DNA from: Adineta vaga
Lineage: Eukaryota; Rotifera
Assembly (NCBI GenBank): GCA_021613535.1
Contig: CP075492.1
Span: 17,236,001 to 17,300,000, forward strand
Direction: 5' to 3'
Length of the DNA stretch: 64,000 nucleotides
The notes under the pieces: generated by a model
Database searches by the model: none
Seen by the model: only the letters and a program-made list of their open reading frames with translations
Told to the model about the DNA's origin: nothing
Program-made: the position numbers and the translations under genes
Shown here: positions 12,356 to 22,216 of the stretch, piece by piece
How the letters are laid out: every line of letters begins with the position of its first letter
How positions within the stretch are numbered: the first letter of the stretch is position 1

Positions 12356-13121
12356 TTATTTAGAAGTTTTCATTGTATTATTTTTGAGAAAAATAAAATA
12401 ATTGCAGTAGTATTAAACTTGAAATCAATTGAAACACAAAGTTTCAATTCAAGCTTCAAATGAACTATACCAGATTGGCACTTTAATTTATCAATAGCTG
12501 TGCTTTGGCGATCCTCTTTTCCTGATTTTCACTGGTACGGAAGTGTACGTTTCGAGAATATGTTTCTGTTTACTCCTATTGGTATAACTTAATTGTTTGA
12601 TGTTGACGATATAGGTGAGAGTGAGTGTACGATTAGAGACAGTCAAATATACACTTATCCTCAACATGGATAAGTCGCACTACGACCTCTCAACCTTTTT
12701 CTTATAGAGATTGAGCGTTTAGGGAACCAACAGGCAGATATTCTTTATATATGAAGAGAAATTAAAAAACGTTCTTTTTTCAATGGTATATGTTCATAGA
12801 TATTACACTGAACACACAACTATATTCTAATGAAAGAATTACTTCATATAAATATTCCTGTGCCATTTGTTCCTATTTTAATTTTTTGAAAACTAAATAT
12901 GAATTATTTATTCGTCTGACTATAATAATTCATACCTGAGCGTCTATAGGTATGTTATTTTTAAAACAACACGTTCTTCGCAAGTACTTTTGTTTTGTCT
13001 ATTTTCAAGTTACCCAGTCTGACAAAAGCAGATTCTTGACGATAATATCCTTTTTTTCTTTTTTCATAAGAATTTATAATAAACAGAAAGAATCTTTTCT
13101 TATTTCTATTAGTAAAATCCA
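12356..13121. other. Intergenic stretch
   Basis: About 770 bp of AT-rich DNA between the four-TM gene and the 7TM gene. A short frame at 12952-13209 overlaps the start of the next gene in another frame and looks like a shadow. No repeat or RNA gene was recognised. Confidence 0.4.
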
Positions 13122-14111
13122 ATGGAAGAAGATTTCTCTAATGAAACTGAATTCGACGAAGTTGAAACATATTTATCAAGACAAATTACATTTTATATAT
13201 TTCTTCTAATCGATATTCCATCAATTCTCTGTAGTTTATTACTTTTCTATAATTTTCTTCATTTTCATAATCAATTTCATCAACATCCTTCAAATCGAAT
13301 GCTTATTTCCTTACTAATTGTTTCATTTCTAATCAATATCATTGATATTCCCATGATAATAGCTCATTGTTATGATATCTTTTATATTGAATCAATGTCA
13401 GCACCCGGAAGTTTTTGTATATTTTGGCTCTTGTATGATTATATACTCTATTCATTATATTTATGGTTAATGGCTCTTTCTTGTTTTGAACGTTATTTAA
13501 TGATATTTTATAAACATTTAATAACTCGAAATCGTCTATTTCATTTTCTTCTTTATTATATAACATTATTATTAACTATAATATTTCCATTGATTTGGTA
13601 TATTTATTTAATATTAATTTATCCATGTGAACAAAATAGTTTTGATTATACGCAAATGACATGTGAAGCATCATGTTATGAAATTGTTGGTGATACAATC
13701 ATTGAAAATATTGATTGGATTTTAGCGAATTTATTACCAATATTTTTAGTTATTTTATTTATTTTAATTATAATCATTCGTGTTGTTTATCAAAAATATA
13801 AAATTAGTCGAAATTTAATGCAACGAAGGATATGGAAACGAACACGAAAAATGTTTCTTCAACTTTTACCAATTGGATTTCTATTTTTATTATTTAATAT
13901 TCCTGTTATAACTGTTGGTATGCTTGGTATTTATGATCCATGGTTTAATACAATTCCATATTATTATGCGAATTTATTTGAATATTTTCTACCACTTTTA
14001 ATGCCATTTGCGATTCTATCAAAACAAAAACAAATACAAAAACAATTTGTTAAATTATTGAAATTAAGAAGAACAATTCGAATTCAACCATTTGGAATAG
14101 AAACGAGTTAA
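13122..14111 (+). CDS. Orphan rhodopsin-class 7TM receptor
   Basis: A single-exon, 329-residue protein with seven hydrophobic segments. An extracellular N-terminus of about 20 residues has an N-x-T site. TM3 is followed by C-FERY, in the position of the DRY motif. A basic third intracellular loop (QRRIWKRTRK) precedes TM6. The cysteine after TM2 and those in the second extracellular loop could form the usual disulfide. Such short intronless class A receptors form a large family in bdelloid genomes. The ligand is unknown. Confidence 0.8.
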   Translation: MEEDFSNETEFDEVETYLSRQITFYIFLLIDIPSILCSLLLFYNFLHFHNQFHQHPSNRMLISLLIVSFLINIIDIPMIIAHCYDIFYIESMSAPGSFCIFWLLYDYILYSLYLWLMALSCFERYLMIFYKHLITRNRLFHFLLYYITLLLTIIFPLIWYIYLILIYPCEQNSFDYTQMTCEASCYEIVGDTIIENIDWILANLLPIFLVILFILIIIIRVVYQKYKISRNLMQRRIWKRTRKMFLQLLPIGFLFLLFNIPVITVGMLGIYDPWFNTIPYYYANLFEYFLPLLMPFAILSKQKQIQKQFVKLLKLRRTIRIQPFGIETS

Positions 14112-14570
14112 TTAATACAAACAACTGTTTTTATCTTTCATTTCCTTTTCCTTTAACAAAAGAAAATAATTTACAAATTCTAAGAAGAAGTAACAATTCA
14201 ATTAATAAAGAAAATCCAGACAGCTGCGGTAATTTGATACGTTGAATACCTTGAGGATGTGGGTTAATCATTTTCATAAAGAAAAAAAAAGAAATCAATT
14301 CAAGACAACTTAAGAATTATCTGACGAACTTGAAAAATGTTCAGCTTTTTTATGTAAGATTTGAATATAGCTAAGTTGTGATAATGAAGGAAAAAACCAG
14401 AGATTTACGTCCATATTCGTACTACATGTATTTACAATCATAGTTATGTACTATGTATTTAAACCGTGATTAATAGACCAACGCCATCTTTTTTATTTGA
14501 AACTAAGATTTATGCTATTGGTATTTTGTCTTTTTTGTTTCTCTAATTAACTAATAGTAATTGCATAACC
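14112..14570. other. Intergenic stretch with one TGTGGG arm
   Basis: AT-rich spacer downstream of the 7TM gene. A lone G-rich arm, TTGAGGATGTGGGTT, lies at about 14251-14265, some 140 bp after the stop codon, without a convincing C-rich partner. Nothing else was seen. Confidence 0.45.
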
Positions 14571-14754
14571 ATGAAGAGTTGTATTGAAAGAAAAAAAGGT
14601 AGAAGTACATTCGATCAAAAACAAGTGAACAAAACACAATATATCAATAGAAAACCTATGTATACATTCGTTACATTACCCGTCGAATTCGTATATCGAA
14701 TTCTCGATCATCTGGATCATTTTCATCTCTTTTGCTCGATGCATAATGTGTGTC

Positions 14755-14773
14755 AGCGATTGAATCAAATTCT
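14755..14773. repeat. Target-site duplication, left copy
   Basis: The 19 bp AGCGATTGAATCAAATTCT borders the poly-T (poly-A on the minus strand) end of the LINE. The identical copy lies at 20168-20186. Confidence 0.92.
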
Positions 14774-15003
14774 TTTTTTTTTTTTTAACATTAATAATTT
14801 ATTTGTGCCATAAAAGGTTCACAATGAAAAGAAAAAGAAAGAGATATATTTCATTATAGAGAGAGAAAAAAAGAGAAACGCGTATACAAATTCAATTTTC
14901 TAAGTAGAAACATTTTGACATAGTGACATCTATTCTGAGTATTGACTTACGAGATATATTTTCGACATGGAAAACTTGTACAGGTGATGTATAAAAGAAA
15001 AAG

Positions 15004-17985
15004 TTAATTAGATATGGAAAGAAGTTTATATACAAATATATTTAGATATTCTGTTGAGTGACAGAAATACTCATATTGCCTCTTATGATTGTCTCTAAAT
15101 ATCATCCAATCATTTTTGCTATGTATGGCTCTCTTTGCCAATCTATTCGGGAAGGAACTATTTTTTCGAAAGTCACAGTCTTTATACCATGTGTTAAACC
15201 TCACTGGTGACACTGCACATAAGTAGGCTGTCCATGACTGCTGGTATACAAGCCCTTCTGACGCATTTTCAAGATGATACGAGAATTTCGACCAATATTT
15301 GTACAGGTAATCGTATAAGGATTTTTCACGACTTAAAATGAGTGTTGATGTATCATCCCATCCAGCTAGGCAGTAAACTTTTCTTATACCAGAACAGTAT
15401 ATTGTGATTATTTTTTCCTTCTGTCTTTCAGTGAAATAAAACCACGTGGAAAACAACCAGAAGAGATGAGGGAGCGCAAAGGCACAGAATATTCTTTTTC
15501 TACATTTTATGTTTTTTTGTGAAATGTTTTTAAACAGAAACCCCATTGCACCATATATTTTTCTAATTGTTTTACATTTCGCATTTATGTATTCGCCCCA
15601 TCCTAGTTTCGTTGTAATTTGTACTCCTAGGTATTTAAAGGCTGATACGAACTCAATTTTTTGTTTCTTGAATTCAATTTTTGGAAACAGAGGTACTACA
15701 ACACTATGAATGATCATTGCTTTCGTCTTTTGTATATTGACTGGAAGAATGATATTATCTGAGTATTTTTCAAGTATTATCATAACTTCTTCTGCTTTCT
15801 TTTCAAGATACCTTATGTTCACCGAAAACTTATCTTCTAGTTGCCCGAACATAACTAATGCTAGATCGTCAGCAAACAAATGTGATGTAGCTTGGAAAAA
15901 GATGGTAGGTAAGAAGTGAATATGAAGACGAAATAGCGTAGCTGCAAGAATTGAACCCTGTGGTGCACCTACGAACATAGAAATTGTTCTAGATGCTTTT
16001 TCTCCATGATGGATAGATAGAGATCTTCCCTTTAACCAGGATGCTATCCATTTTATTAGCTGGAGTGGCATTTCAAGTCTCATTAATGTCGATATAAGAG
16101 ACGGAAACCACATCCTGTCGAACGCAGACAGGAAGTCGACAAAAATTACTAGCGCAGGTCTGTTGCATGCTGCTATATTGAGTCTTACATCTTCAATTAG
16201 CGATACTATTCTAGTTTGAAGTCTTCTTTGAGGTGAAAAACCCGACTGTTCGTCTACATATATGTTTTTCTCTTCACACCATTTCAAAATTCTACTATGT
16301 ATGATACGTTCATACCATTTGCCAATATTTGGCAGAAGCGAGATTGGCCTTAATTTGCTTTCTGATGGGTATAACCCATCTTTCGATAGACAGATAACTT
16401 TTGCATGTTTACTGGATTCAAAAAACTCTCCTTTTTGAGCACTTTTATTGAATAGAATCGTTATTATATTCATATATTCGAACGGAAGTTGTTTTAGCAT
16501 GTAGGCTGAAGTCCCAGCACTGTCTGTTGATTTTTTTCCTTTAAATTTCTTCCATTCTTTTGTTACTTCTAGAATTGATATTTGTTCTAATGGAATATTT
16601 GGAGTATAATCAATCTGACTTATTTTTTCAACTGCTGATCTGTGCATTGGATTATTCTGATCAAAACTTGGCTCTTTAAAATGTTCTTCATAAAAATCGG
16701 CGAGTATATCAACAATTTTTTGTGAATCAGTAATCTTCTCGTTATTCTTCGTTATTCCTCTAAAAGGAGGAGAGAAACTATGAAATGAATTCTTTACATA
16801 TTTCCATATGTTTTGTCCTTCATCTATCCATGCTAATTTTCTTTCTCTTTGTAAATGTAGAAAGTGAGTACGTTCATTTAGATAGATTTCCTTTAGAGAC
16901 AAATAATATTGTAGATCGTAGATATTTCGACTTCTTCTATATTTTCTTCTTGCTCTATTTGTAGATTTAGCCAATAAAACTAGATTTATTGGCCATGGGG
17001 GTCTATATTTATTGCTCAACTCGTATGTACTACATCTATCCCACAAAGAAGTTAAAAATGTTGAGAATAGTTTGAAAAAATTTTGTTCATCTATGTTATA
17101 AACAACTGATAGCCAATATTCATATACTATACTGAGAAAAAAAGAAAAGACTTTCCAATTTGTTATTCTAAAGTATTGACTATCGATGGCTATAGATGAT
17201 TGAAATAGTATCGGATAGTGATCTGATGTTCCTTCGTCCAGGACCTCTGAGGTCCAGCCGGATGCATCGTTTGATACTCCAAAATCGATGATTGAATCCG
17301 ATCTTCTAGACGTTTTTCTATTTGGTACGATCATTTCATAGTTACTGTTTCCTAACCAGTCATATAAGTGTGTACCGCTTTGATTAGTTTTTTTACAACT
17401 CCACTCAGAATGCTTTGCATTATAGTCACCGAAAATAAAAAATTTTTTGTCTGTATGCTTTGCGATTAGTTGAAAAGGTGGTACTGTTCCTGGGGGAATG
17501 TAAATTGCACCTAAGTAGATTACTTGTTGATCTAGAGTAATTTCTGTTAATATAAAATTTAGATCTTTTTCTTTTACTTTGCAATTTAATTGACTTTGAT
17601 GTAGAATCATTACTCCTCCGTAAGAGTTCGTTCCTTTCTGAGTTATAGTCACATAGTTAGGAAAAGAGATATTCTTTCTAACCGCTGTTCCTACTCCTGT
17701 CAGTATACATACATGAGGATGATAATTAGAGATTAATTGATCAACATCTGCAATATGAGTATTTAATCCCTCAACATTATACACAAGACATAATAGATTC
17801 TGATTTACATTAAGAGGACGTTCTTTTTTCCAGGTGGAAGAAAGATAGGAGATTGAAAGACGAGAGTTCCATTCATTTACAATTTCATTTACAAGTGTTT
17901 TTTCTTTTTGACTTCCTTCAAAGTGTTTGATTCGATGTGTATCGATCAATGGCGACGAAAAGTGAAAAAAATTACCGTTAATCAT
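15004..17985 (-). CDS. LINE ORF2: AP endonuclease and reverse transcriptase
   Basis: The 993-residue polyprotein nicks target DNA and copies the element RNA into DNA at the nick. The endonuclease domain covers about residues 45-265 and shows a Y-N-V-E-G start, GDYNAKH, and a terminal SDHYPI motif carrying the catalytic His. The reverse transcriptase covers about residues 480-790, with F-VDFLSAFDR (motif A), APQGSILA (motif B) and the catalytic FADD near residue 703. The final 200 residues have scattered Cys/His but no RNase H signature. The ATG overlaps the ORF1 stop in ATGATTAA (17978-17985), a layout that allows termination-reinitiation. No frameshift or internal stop is present. Confidence 0.95.
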   Translation of the reverse strand: MINGNFFHFSSPLIDTHRIKHFEGSQKEKTLVNEIVNEWNSRLSISYLSSTWKKERPLNVNQNLLCLVYNVEGLNTHIADVDQLISNYHPHVCILTGVGTAVRKNISFPNYVTITQKGTNSYGGVMILHQSQLNCKVKEKDLNFILTEITLDQQVIYLGAIYIPPGTVPPFQLIAKHTDKKFFIFGDYNAKHSEWSCKKTNQSGTHLYDWLGNSNYEMIVPNRKTSRRSDSIIDFGVSNDASGWTSEVLDEGTSDHYPILFQSSIAIDSQYFRITNWKVFSFFLSIVYEYWLSVVYNIDEQNFFKLFSTFLTSLWDRCSTYELSNKYRPPWPINLVLLAKSTNRARRKYRRSRNIYDLQYYLSLKEIYLNERTHFLHLQRERKLAWIDEGQNIWKYVKNSFHSFSPPFRGITKNNEKITDSQKIVDILADFYEEHFKEPSFDQNNPMHRSAVEKISQIDYTPNIPLEQISILEVTKEWKKFKGKKSTDSAGTSAYMLKQLPFEYMNIITILFNKSAQKGEFFESSKHAKVICLSKDGLYPSESKLRPISLLPNIGKWYERIIHSRILKWCEEKNIYVDEQSGFSPQRRLQTRIVSLIEDVRLNIAACNRPALVIFVDFLSAFDRMWFPSLISTLMRLEMPLQLIKWIASWLKGRSLSIHHGEKASRTISMFVGAPQGSILAATLFRLHIHFLPTIFFQATSHLFADDLALVMFGQLEDKFSVNIRYLEKKAEEVMIILEKYSDNIILPVNIQKTKAMIIHSVVVPLFPKIEFKKQKIEFVSAFKYLGVQITTKLGWGEYINAKCKTIRKIYGAMGFLFKNISQKNIKCRKRIFCAFALPHLFWLFSTWFYFTERQKEKIITIYCSGIRKVYCLAGWDDTSTLILSREKSLYDYLYKYWSKFSYHLENASEGLVYQQSWTAYLCAVSPVRFNTWYKDCDFRKNSSFPNRLAKRAIHSKNDWMIFRDNHKRQYEYFCHSTEYLNIFVYKLLSISN

Positions 17986-20029
17986 TTGACATTAAGCTTT
18001 TTATAGCCTGAACCATTAACGATCCTTGCTGCTCTACTAAAATATTCATTGCTTTTTGATTTGTAGTTAGTAAGTCGTTTCTGTCTTTAATGTATGCAAG
18101 TGATTGGGAGATGTGGTTTAGTACACTATGTGGTTCCGACATGTCTTTTTCAGTTAGATTCGACATACCATTATTCAGGATTAGACGCTGTATCACCTCG
18201 AGAGTTGAAGATAAAATTGGTAGTACTTCATTTATAGTTGTGTAACATCTTTCAATGTTTTCGTTTTGTGTTTTTGATTGTTGTGAGATTATTAGAAGTA
18301 TACTTCCCATTTTCTTTATGTGATCAGAATATTTCGATTGTATATTTTGCACCTTGAGGTTTAATTCAGCTTTCATTTCATTAATTTCATCTTGCTTTTT
18401 CTTTAGATCATCCCAGATTGATTGACTTGTTTGTTGTACAATGTTTCCTTGACTATTGTTTGGATTAATTGTTGGCCAGGCATGTGTAGAAAGATTGAAA
18501 GGTATTTGTTTGTTGAGATTCGATGTTTTACAGGTATTTTTGAATTCAGGATTGTACAATATGCGACTTCTTTTGTTGCCATGGTCCCGACATTCCATTG
18601 GAATAAAAAGATTAACATCTGGAGGTAAGAGATTTGGTTGTTCTTTGAGTTTTCGAAGTAATGACCTTCTATATTCTATTAAGTAATAGCATTGATAATC
18701 TGTAGATAGGTGATTAAGGTTGCATCTATGACATTTAATTTCACATTCTTTGTGATCACCTTTGGTACGATCATTTCCACACCTTCTGCACGCATCGTAC
18801 TCAAAGGTACATTTGCTTCTAACATGCCCAGGATCGTTACACTTGGAACATATTAGTAATCTTGGAGCAGTAAGGAATTCCTGAGCTTCAATTATTCTAC
18901 CATCGATCGTAATTCCACCACTTTTGAGAATTCTATTGTACTCGTTAATAGACGTTAGTTCGATTCGTACATGCCGTGTTCTTTCAGATATCGATCCTTT
19001 CATGTCCTCAATATTGTATATTGATTCATCTGTGATTCCAAGTTCAGCTGTTATGTCTTCATTATTTATGTGGTTTGGTACGTATTTTAGGACGATTGAG
19101 TGTTGAGCAGGTAAATGTTTTGGTTTATTAATTTGTATTTTCGTGTTTCGTATCATATCAGGATATTTACTGTTGTCACATAGAAATATGAACAGTTCTA
19201 TGTGACGTGTATAGCACACTATATCTCCATTCTTATTAATATACCAGGTGTCAAAGCCTAATGGGTGATTGAAGCATTTATTAAGGTTTCGAAAATCCTT
19301 TTCAATGTAATTTAGTATTTCCTTTATAATATCTTTTGCATCAGCTCCGTGACTGATCTTCGGATGACATATATAAGTTAATGGAGGTAAATGTTTTTCA
19401 ACTGCATAATGTAGTGCTTTCTGTGAGATTTGAACTTCTTCATCTGCTTTATCATTTGTATTTTTCTTCTCACATATATATTCCAGTTCAGGTGATTCAT
19501 TTAAGTATCGTTCAGTTTGTCTTTCATTTGTTTCATCAACATAATTTCTAGCATTATTATCTTCTTTATTTTCTTGATGTTTATTCTTTGTATTTGTAGA
19601 TCCAACAAAAGTAATTTCACCATTACCATTTTTATTCGTTCTGTTGTTTTTGTTCACAAAGATACGTCCGTTCGATACTATGTTCGGTGACTGTGTGTTG
19701 TTATCAATAGTCAACTTGTCTCTGTTGTTTTGTCCGTTTATACATTGTTTTTTCACTCTTTTGTTGTAGCAAACTGGAATAAAACGTTCATCAACGTCTC
19801 CATAGTTATTATCACCGAGTTGACTTGTTGCGGTAAGTGTTCGCTTGAAAGATTGATTATCTTTTGATGTTGAATTACATTTTAGGTTTAAAGGTTGATC
19901 AAGATCATTATTATTTTGTGAATCATGTTGTTGAATCATTTCAATAATCATTGCATCATTTTCATCGCATATTTTGTCTTTGTCTTTAGAAGACATTTGT
20001 TCATATCGATTGTATGTGTATTGAGACAT
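17978..20029 (-). CDS. LINE ORF1: nucleic-acid-binding protein with zinc knuckles
   Basis: The 683-residue protein is expected to coat the element RNA. The N-terminal 200 residues are polar and low in complexity (Asn, Lys, Asp). A Cys/His cluster at about residues 390-450 has one canonical CCHC knuckle (C-x2-C-x4-H-x4-C in CSKCNDPGHVRSKC). Two irregular knuckles with wider spacing follow. Just before it lies an RNA-binding-like segment (IVLKYVP...) such as is found in Jockey-type ORF1 proteins. The C-terminal 180 residues form a probable coiled coil (LKKKQDEINEMKAELNLK). The frame is intact, which supports a recent insertion. Confidence 0.9.
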   Translation of the reverse strand: MSQYTYNRYEQMSSKDKDKICDENDAMIIEMIQQHDSQNNNDLDQPLNLKCNSTSKDNQSFKRTLTATSQLGDNNYGDVDERFIPVCYNKRVKKQCINGQNNRDKLTIDNNTQSPNIVSNGRIFVNKNNRTNKNGNGEITFVGSTNTKNKHQENKEDNNARNYVDETNERQTERYLNESPELEYICEKKNTNDKADEEVQISQKALHYAVEKHLPPLTYICHPKISHGADAKDIIKEILNYIEKDFRNLNKCFNHPLGFDTWYINKNGDIVCYTRHIELFIFLCDNSKYPDMIRNTKIQINKPKHLPAQHSIVLKYVPNHINNEDITAELGITDESIYNIEDMKGSISERTRHVRIELTSINEYNRILKSGGITIDGRIIEAQEFLTAPRLLICSKCNDPGHVRSKCTFEYDACRRCGNDRTKGDHKECEIKCHRCNLNHLSTDYQCYYLIEYRRSLLRKLKEQPNLLPPDVNLFIPMECRDHGNKRSRILYNPEFKNTCKTSNLNKQIPFNLSTHAWPTINPNNSQGNIVQQTSQSIWDDLKKKQDEINEMKAELNLKVQNIQSKYSDHIKKMGSILLIISQQSKTQNENIERCYTTINEVLPILSSTLEVIQRLILNNGMSNLTEKDMSEPHSVLNHISQSLAYIKDRNDLLTTNQKAMNILVEQQGSLMVQAIKSLMSND

Positions 20030-20167
20030 TTTATTGATTAATTAGTGTTCTTTTAATGATAATGAATAATAAATAATATGCACTATGTAAGGTACATACA
20101 GTACACATACATAAGAGGAGAATAGAAAAAAGATACGTCTTTCTGCCGTCGTGCGAAGAGAGGAGTG

Positions 20168-20186
20168 AGCGATTGAATCAAATTCT
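20168..20186. repeat. Target-site duplication, right copy
   Basis: Identical 19 bp to 14755-14773. It marks the 5' end of the LINE, and the F-box reading frame resumes directly after it. Confidence 0.92.
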
Positions 20187-20256
20187 CGATACTTATCATC
20201 GATATCAAGTAAATTTCTATCTTCGTGGAAAAAGAACACTCTATACCATTGAATAG

Positions 20257-21125
20257 ATTAGCTAGAAGACAAGTTAATTGATCATTCTTTAATATATTGC
20301 GACAAAATCAGTCAGTTACAGTCGCAAGTTTTCTAGTACATGTCTGATAACAAGAAAATAATTATGTGACAGGTTTTTCTACGTGAATTAATGGAGAATT
20401 TGATTTTATGGTGACGTAGAGGTATAATATTAAAAGAACTATATCACTCTACTTTTAGGAAAAATTTTCAAAACTCCTTATTTCTGTACTGATAATATGT
20501 TTTGTTATTCGTTTTTCTACAAATCAGATCGTCTTTGACACCAATGATTTTGACAGGACATCAAACTCTCAATCATGCATGGCATACCATGTTTGTAGAT
20601 TGAATTTTGTTTCATCAAAGAAACTGTTGTAACTGACTGTAGGCGTCCATCAGCCACATAAAAATATTTCTTACTTCACAACTATACCTATAAGATCAGC
20701 GTAGATTGCCATCTGATGTGAATTTGATTATAAAAAAGCGTTACAAAAGTAAGCAAAAATCGTCCAATGCTAAAATATACGTATCGATTACGGCTTTATC
20801 CTTAGCTGCTGAGTCCCCTCTAGACGACCCAAAAACCAATTTGAAACCTCCTGGTACATGAGTGAACAAGCATATATGATTTCCGTAACTTGACGTCGAA
20901 TAAGAAAAGACAAAAAAGTTAGAATATCGAGCACCGCTCCTCACAAAGGCACACTCACCTTGCAAATTTTCACATATCTATAAATCCATGCACTATACTA
21001 AATGTCAGACAACAGTAAATCAGTGAGCAAGCAGAACGTTATTAAACGAATTCTCAACAAGTCAACACGACAATTAGCATTCAGTCTTCAATCATTTTAC
21101 CCATTCATAGCACTGTCTTGTTTAG
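20257..21125. other. Stretch between split F-box gene and LRR array
   Basis: AT-rich DNA without a convincing gene. Near the right end, about 21056-21069 (GTCAACACGA), there is what looks like the tail of another LRR exon with its donor lost. It is followed by an intron-like segment similar to those of the LRR array, so the array probably extended further left. Confidence 0.4.
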
Positions 21126-22170
21126 ACACTCACTACACTAGATCTCGCGAGAAACCGAATCGGAGATCAAGGAGTCCAACAATTGTCTGACGCTCTTCGA
21201 CTCAATACGGTAATCTTCATCCAATCTTCAACTTTTTTATCTTTCCATACTACTGTTTTATTTAGACACTTACTACATTAAATCTCTACGAAAATCAAAT
21301 CGGAGATCAAGGAGTACAGCAAGTGGCTGCTGCACTGAAAGTCAACGTGGTAATCTTCATTCAGTCTTCAACTTTCTTACTTCTCCATAGTGCTGTGTTA
21401 TTTAGACACTTACTGAACTAGATCTCGGGTGCAATCAGATAGGAGACCAAGGAATAGAGCATGTGGCTGCTGCGATGCTAGTCAACACAGTAATCTTTAT
21501 TTAGTCTTCTACTTTCTTATCTATTCATAGCACACTCTTATTTAGACGCTCACCACACTAAATCTCTACGAAAATCAAATCGGTGACCAAGGAGTACAGT
21601 ATTTGGCTGCTGCGCTGCAAGTCAATATGGTAATCCCCATTCGATCTTCAACTTTCTTATCTTTCCATAGAACTGTCTTGTTTAGAAACTCGCCACACTT
21701 AGTCTCTACGATAGTCAAATCGGTGACCAAGGAGCAAAGCATTTGGCTGCTGCGCTGCAAGTCAATATGGTAATCCCCATTCGATCTTCAACTTTCTTAT
21801 CTTTCCATAGAACTGTCTTGTTTAGAAACTCGCCACACTTAGTCTCTACGATAGTCAAATCGGTGACCAAGGAGCAAAGCATTTGGCTGCTGCGCTGCAA
21901 GTCAATACGGTACTCTTTAGTCTGTCTTCAATTGACTTACTCATTCATAACACACTCTTATTTAGGCACTCACCACGTTAGATCTCTACTATAATCTAAT
22001 TGGAGACCAAGGAGCACAGCATGTGGCTGATGCTCTGAAAGTCAACACGGTATAGTCTTCATTAAATCTTCACTTTCTTACCTTTTCATATTGCTCTTTT
22101 ATTTAGACACTCACTGCACTATATCTATACCACAATGAAATTGGTGACTGCGGGGCACAGCACATGGCTG
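21126..22170 (+). pseudogene. NLR-type LRR exon array, truncated at both ends
   Basis: Eight near-identical units each have an 84 bp exon and a roughly 56 bp GT-AG intron. The exons are 21126-21209, 21266-21349, 21406-21489, 21546-21629, 21686-21769, 21826-21909, 21966-22049 and 22107-22170 (cut). Each encodes 28 residues of a ribonuclease-inhibitor-type LRR, for example T-L-T-T-L-N-L-Y-E-N-Q-I-G-D-Q-G followed by V-A-A-A-L. All introns share one phase, so any number of units can be spliced in. This is the repeat type of NLR and RNH1-like proteins. No NACHT domain, start or end is present. The last exon is interrupted after its GCTGA by a TGTGGG tract. A recent duplication made units five and six almost identical. 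Confidence 0.85.
21630..21909 (+). repeat. Recent 140 bp tandem duplication in the LRR array
   Basis: Positions 21630-21769 and 21770-21909 are nearly identical through both intron and exon, differing at about the final codon (ATG versus ACG). The other units of the array are clearly more diverged. Confidence 0.85.
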
Positions 22171-22216
22171 AGGGTGTGGGTGTGGGTGGGTGTGGGTGTG
22201 GGTGTGGGTGTGGGTA
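22171..22216 (+). repeat. Interstitial telomere-like TGTGGG tract
   Basis: About seven units of GGGTGT, with one short GGGT unit, fused directly to the broken LRR exon. There is no C-rich partner arm nearby, unlike the hairpin copies elsewhere in the window. The unit matches the reported bdelloid telomere repeat. Confidence 0.9.

Larger units (their letters stand above)
14774..20167 (-). mobile_element. Full-length two-ORF non-LTR retrotransposon (LINE)
   Basis: The element is about 5.39 kb, lies on the minus strand and is bounded by perfect 19 bp duplications. Its 3' end is a short A-tract (seen as T15 on the plus strand from 14774) after a 230 bp 3' UTR. Its 5' UTR is about 138 bp (20030-20167). 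Both ORFs are open from start to stop, so the copy appears recent and possibly mobile. It has an apurinic-type endonuclease, a reverse transcriptase and no RNase H domain in the ORF2 tail. This matches the Jockey/I-like group of LINEs in general form; the exact clade needs a tree. Confidence 0.92.
14571..20256 (+). pseudogene. F-box gene split by a LINE insertion
   Basis: The left part (14571-14773) encodes an F-box N-terminus with a LPVEFVYRILDHLDHFHLF core followed by a CQRLNQIL segment. At 14774 the frame runs into the LINE poly-T end. Taking one copy of the 19 bp duplication, the reading frame resumes at 20187 in the correct phase (codon CTC, then D-T-Y-H-R-Y-Q-V-N-F). It reaches TAG at 20254, for a rejoined length of only 90 codons. 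F-box proteins in this window are 350-590 residues, so the gene was either already truncated or continued through an intron that can no longer be placed. The domain is an SCF ubiquitin-ligase adaptor module (family knowledge). The gene is inactive as it stands. Confidence 0.8.

Noticed and set aside
18422-19106. Several short plus-strand frames inside the LINE
   Set aside because: Antisense shadows of ORF1; no coding features.
21126-22170. Regularly spaced 140 bp units that could be taken for a CRISPR-like or satellite array
   Set aside because: Units are exon plus intron pairs coding 28-residue LRRs in one frame, with GT-AG borders; the host is a eukaryote.
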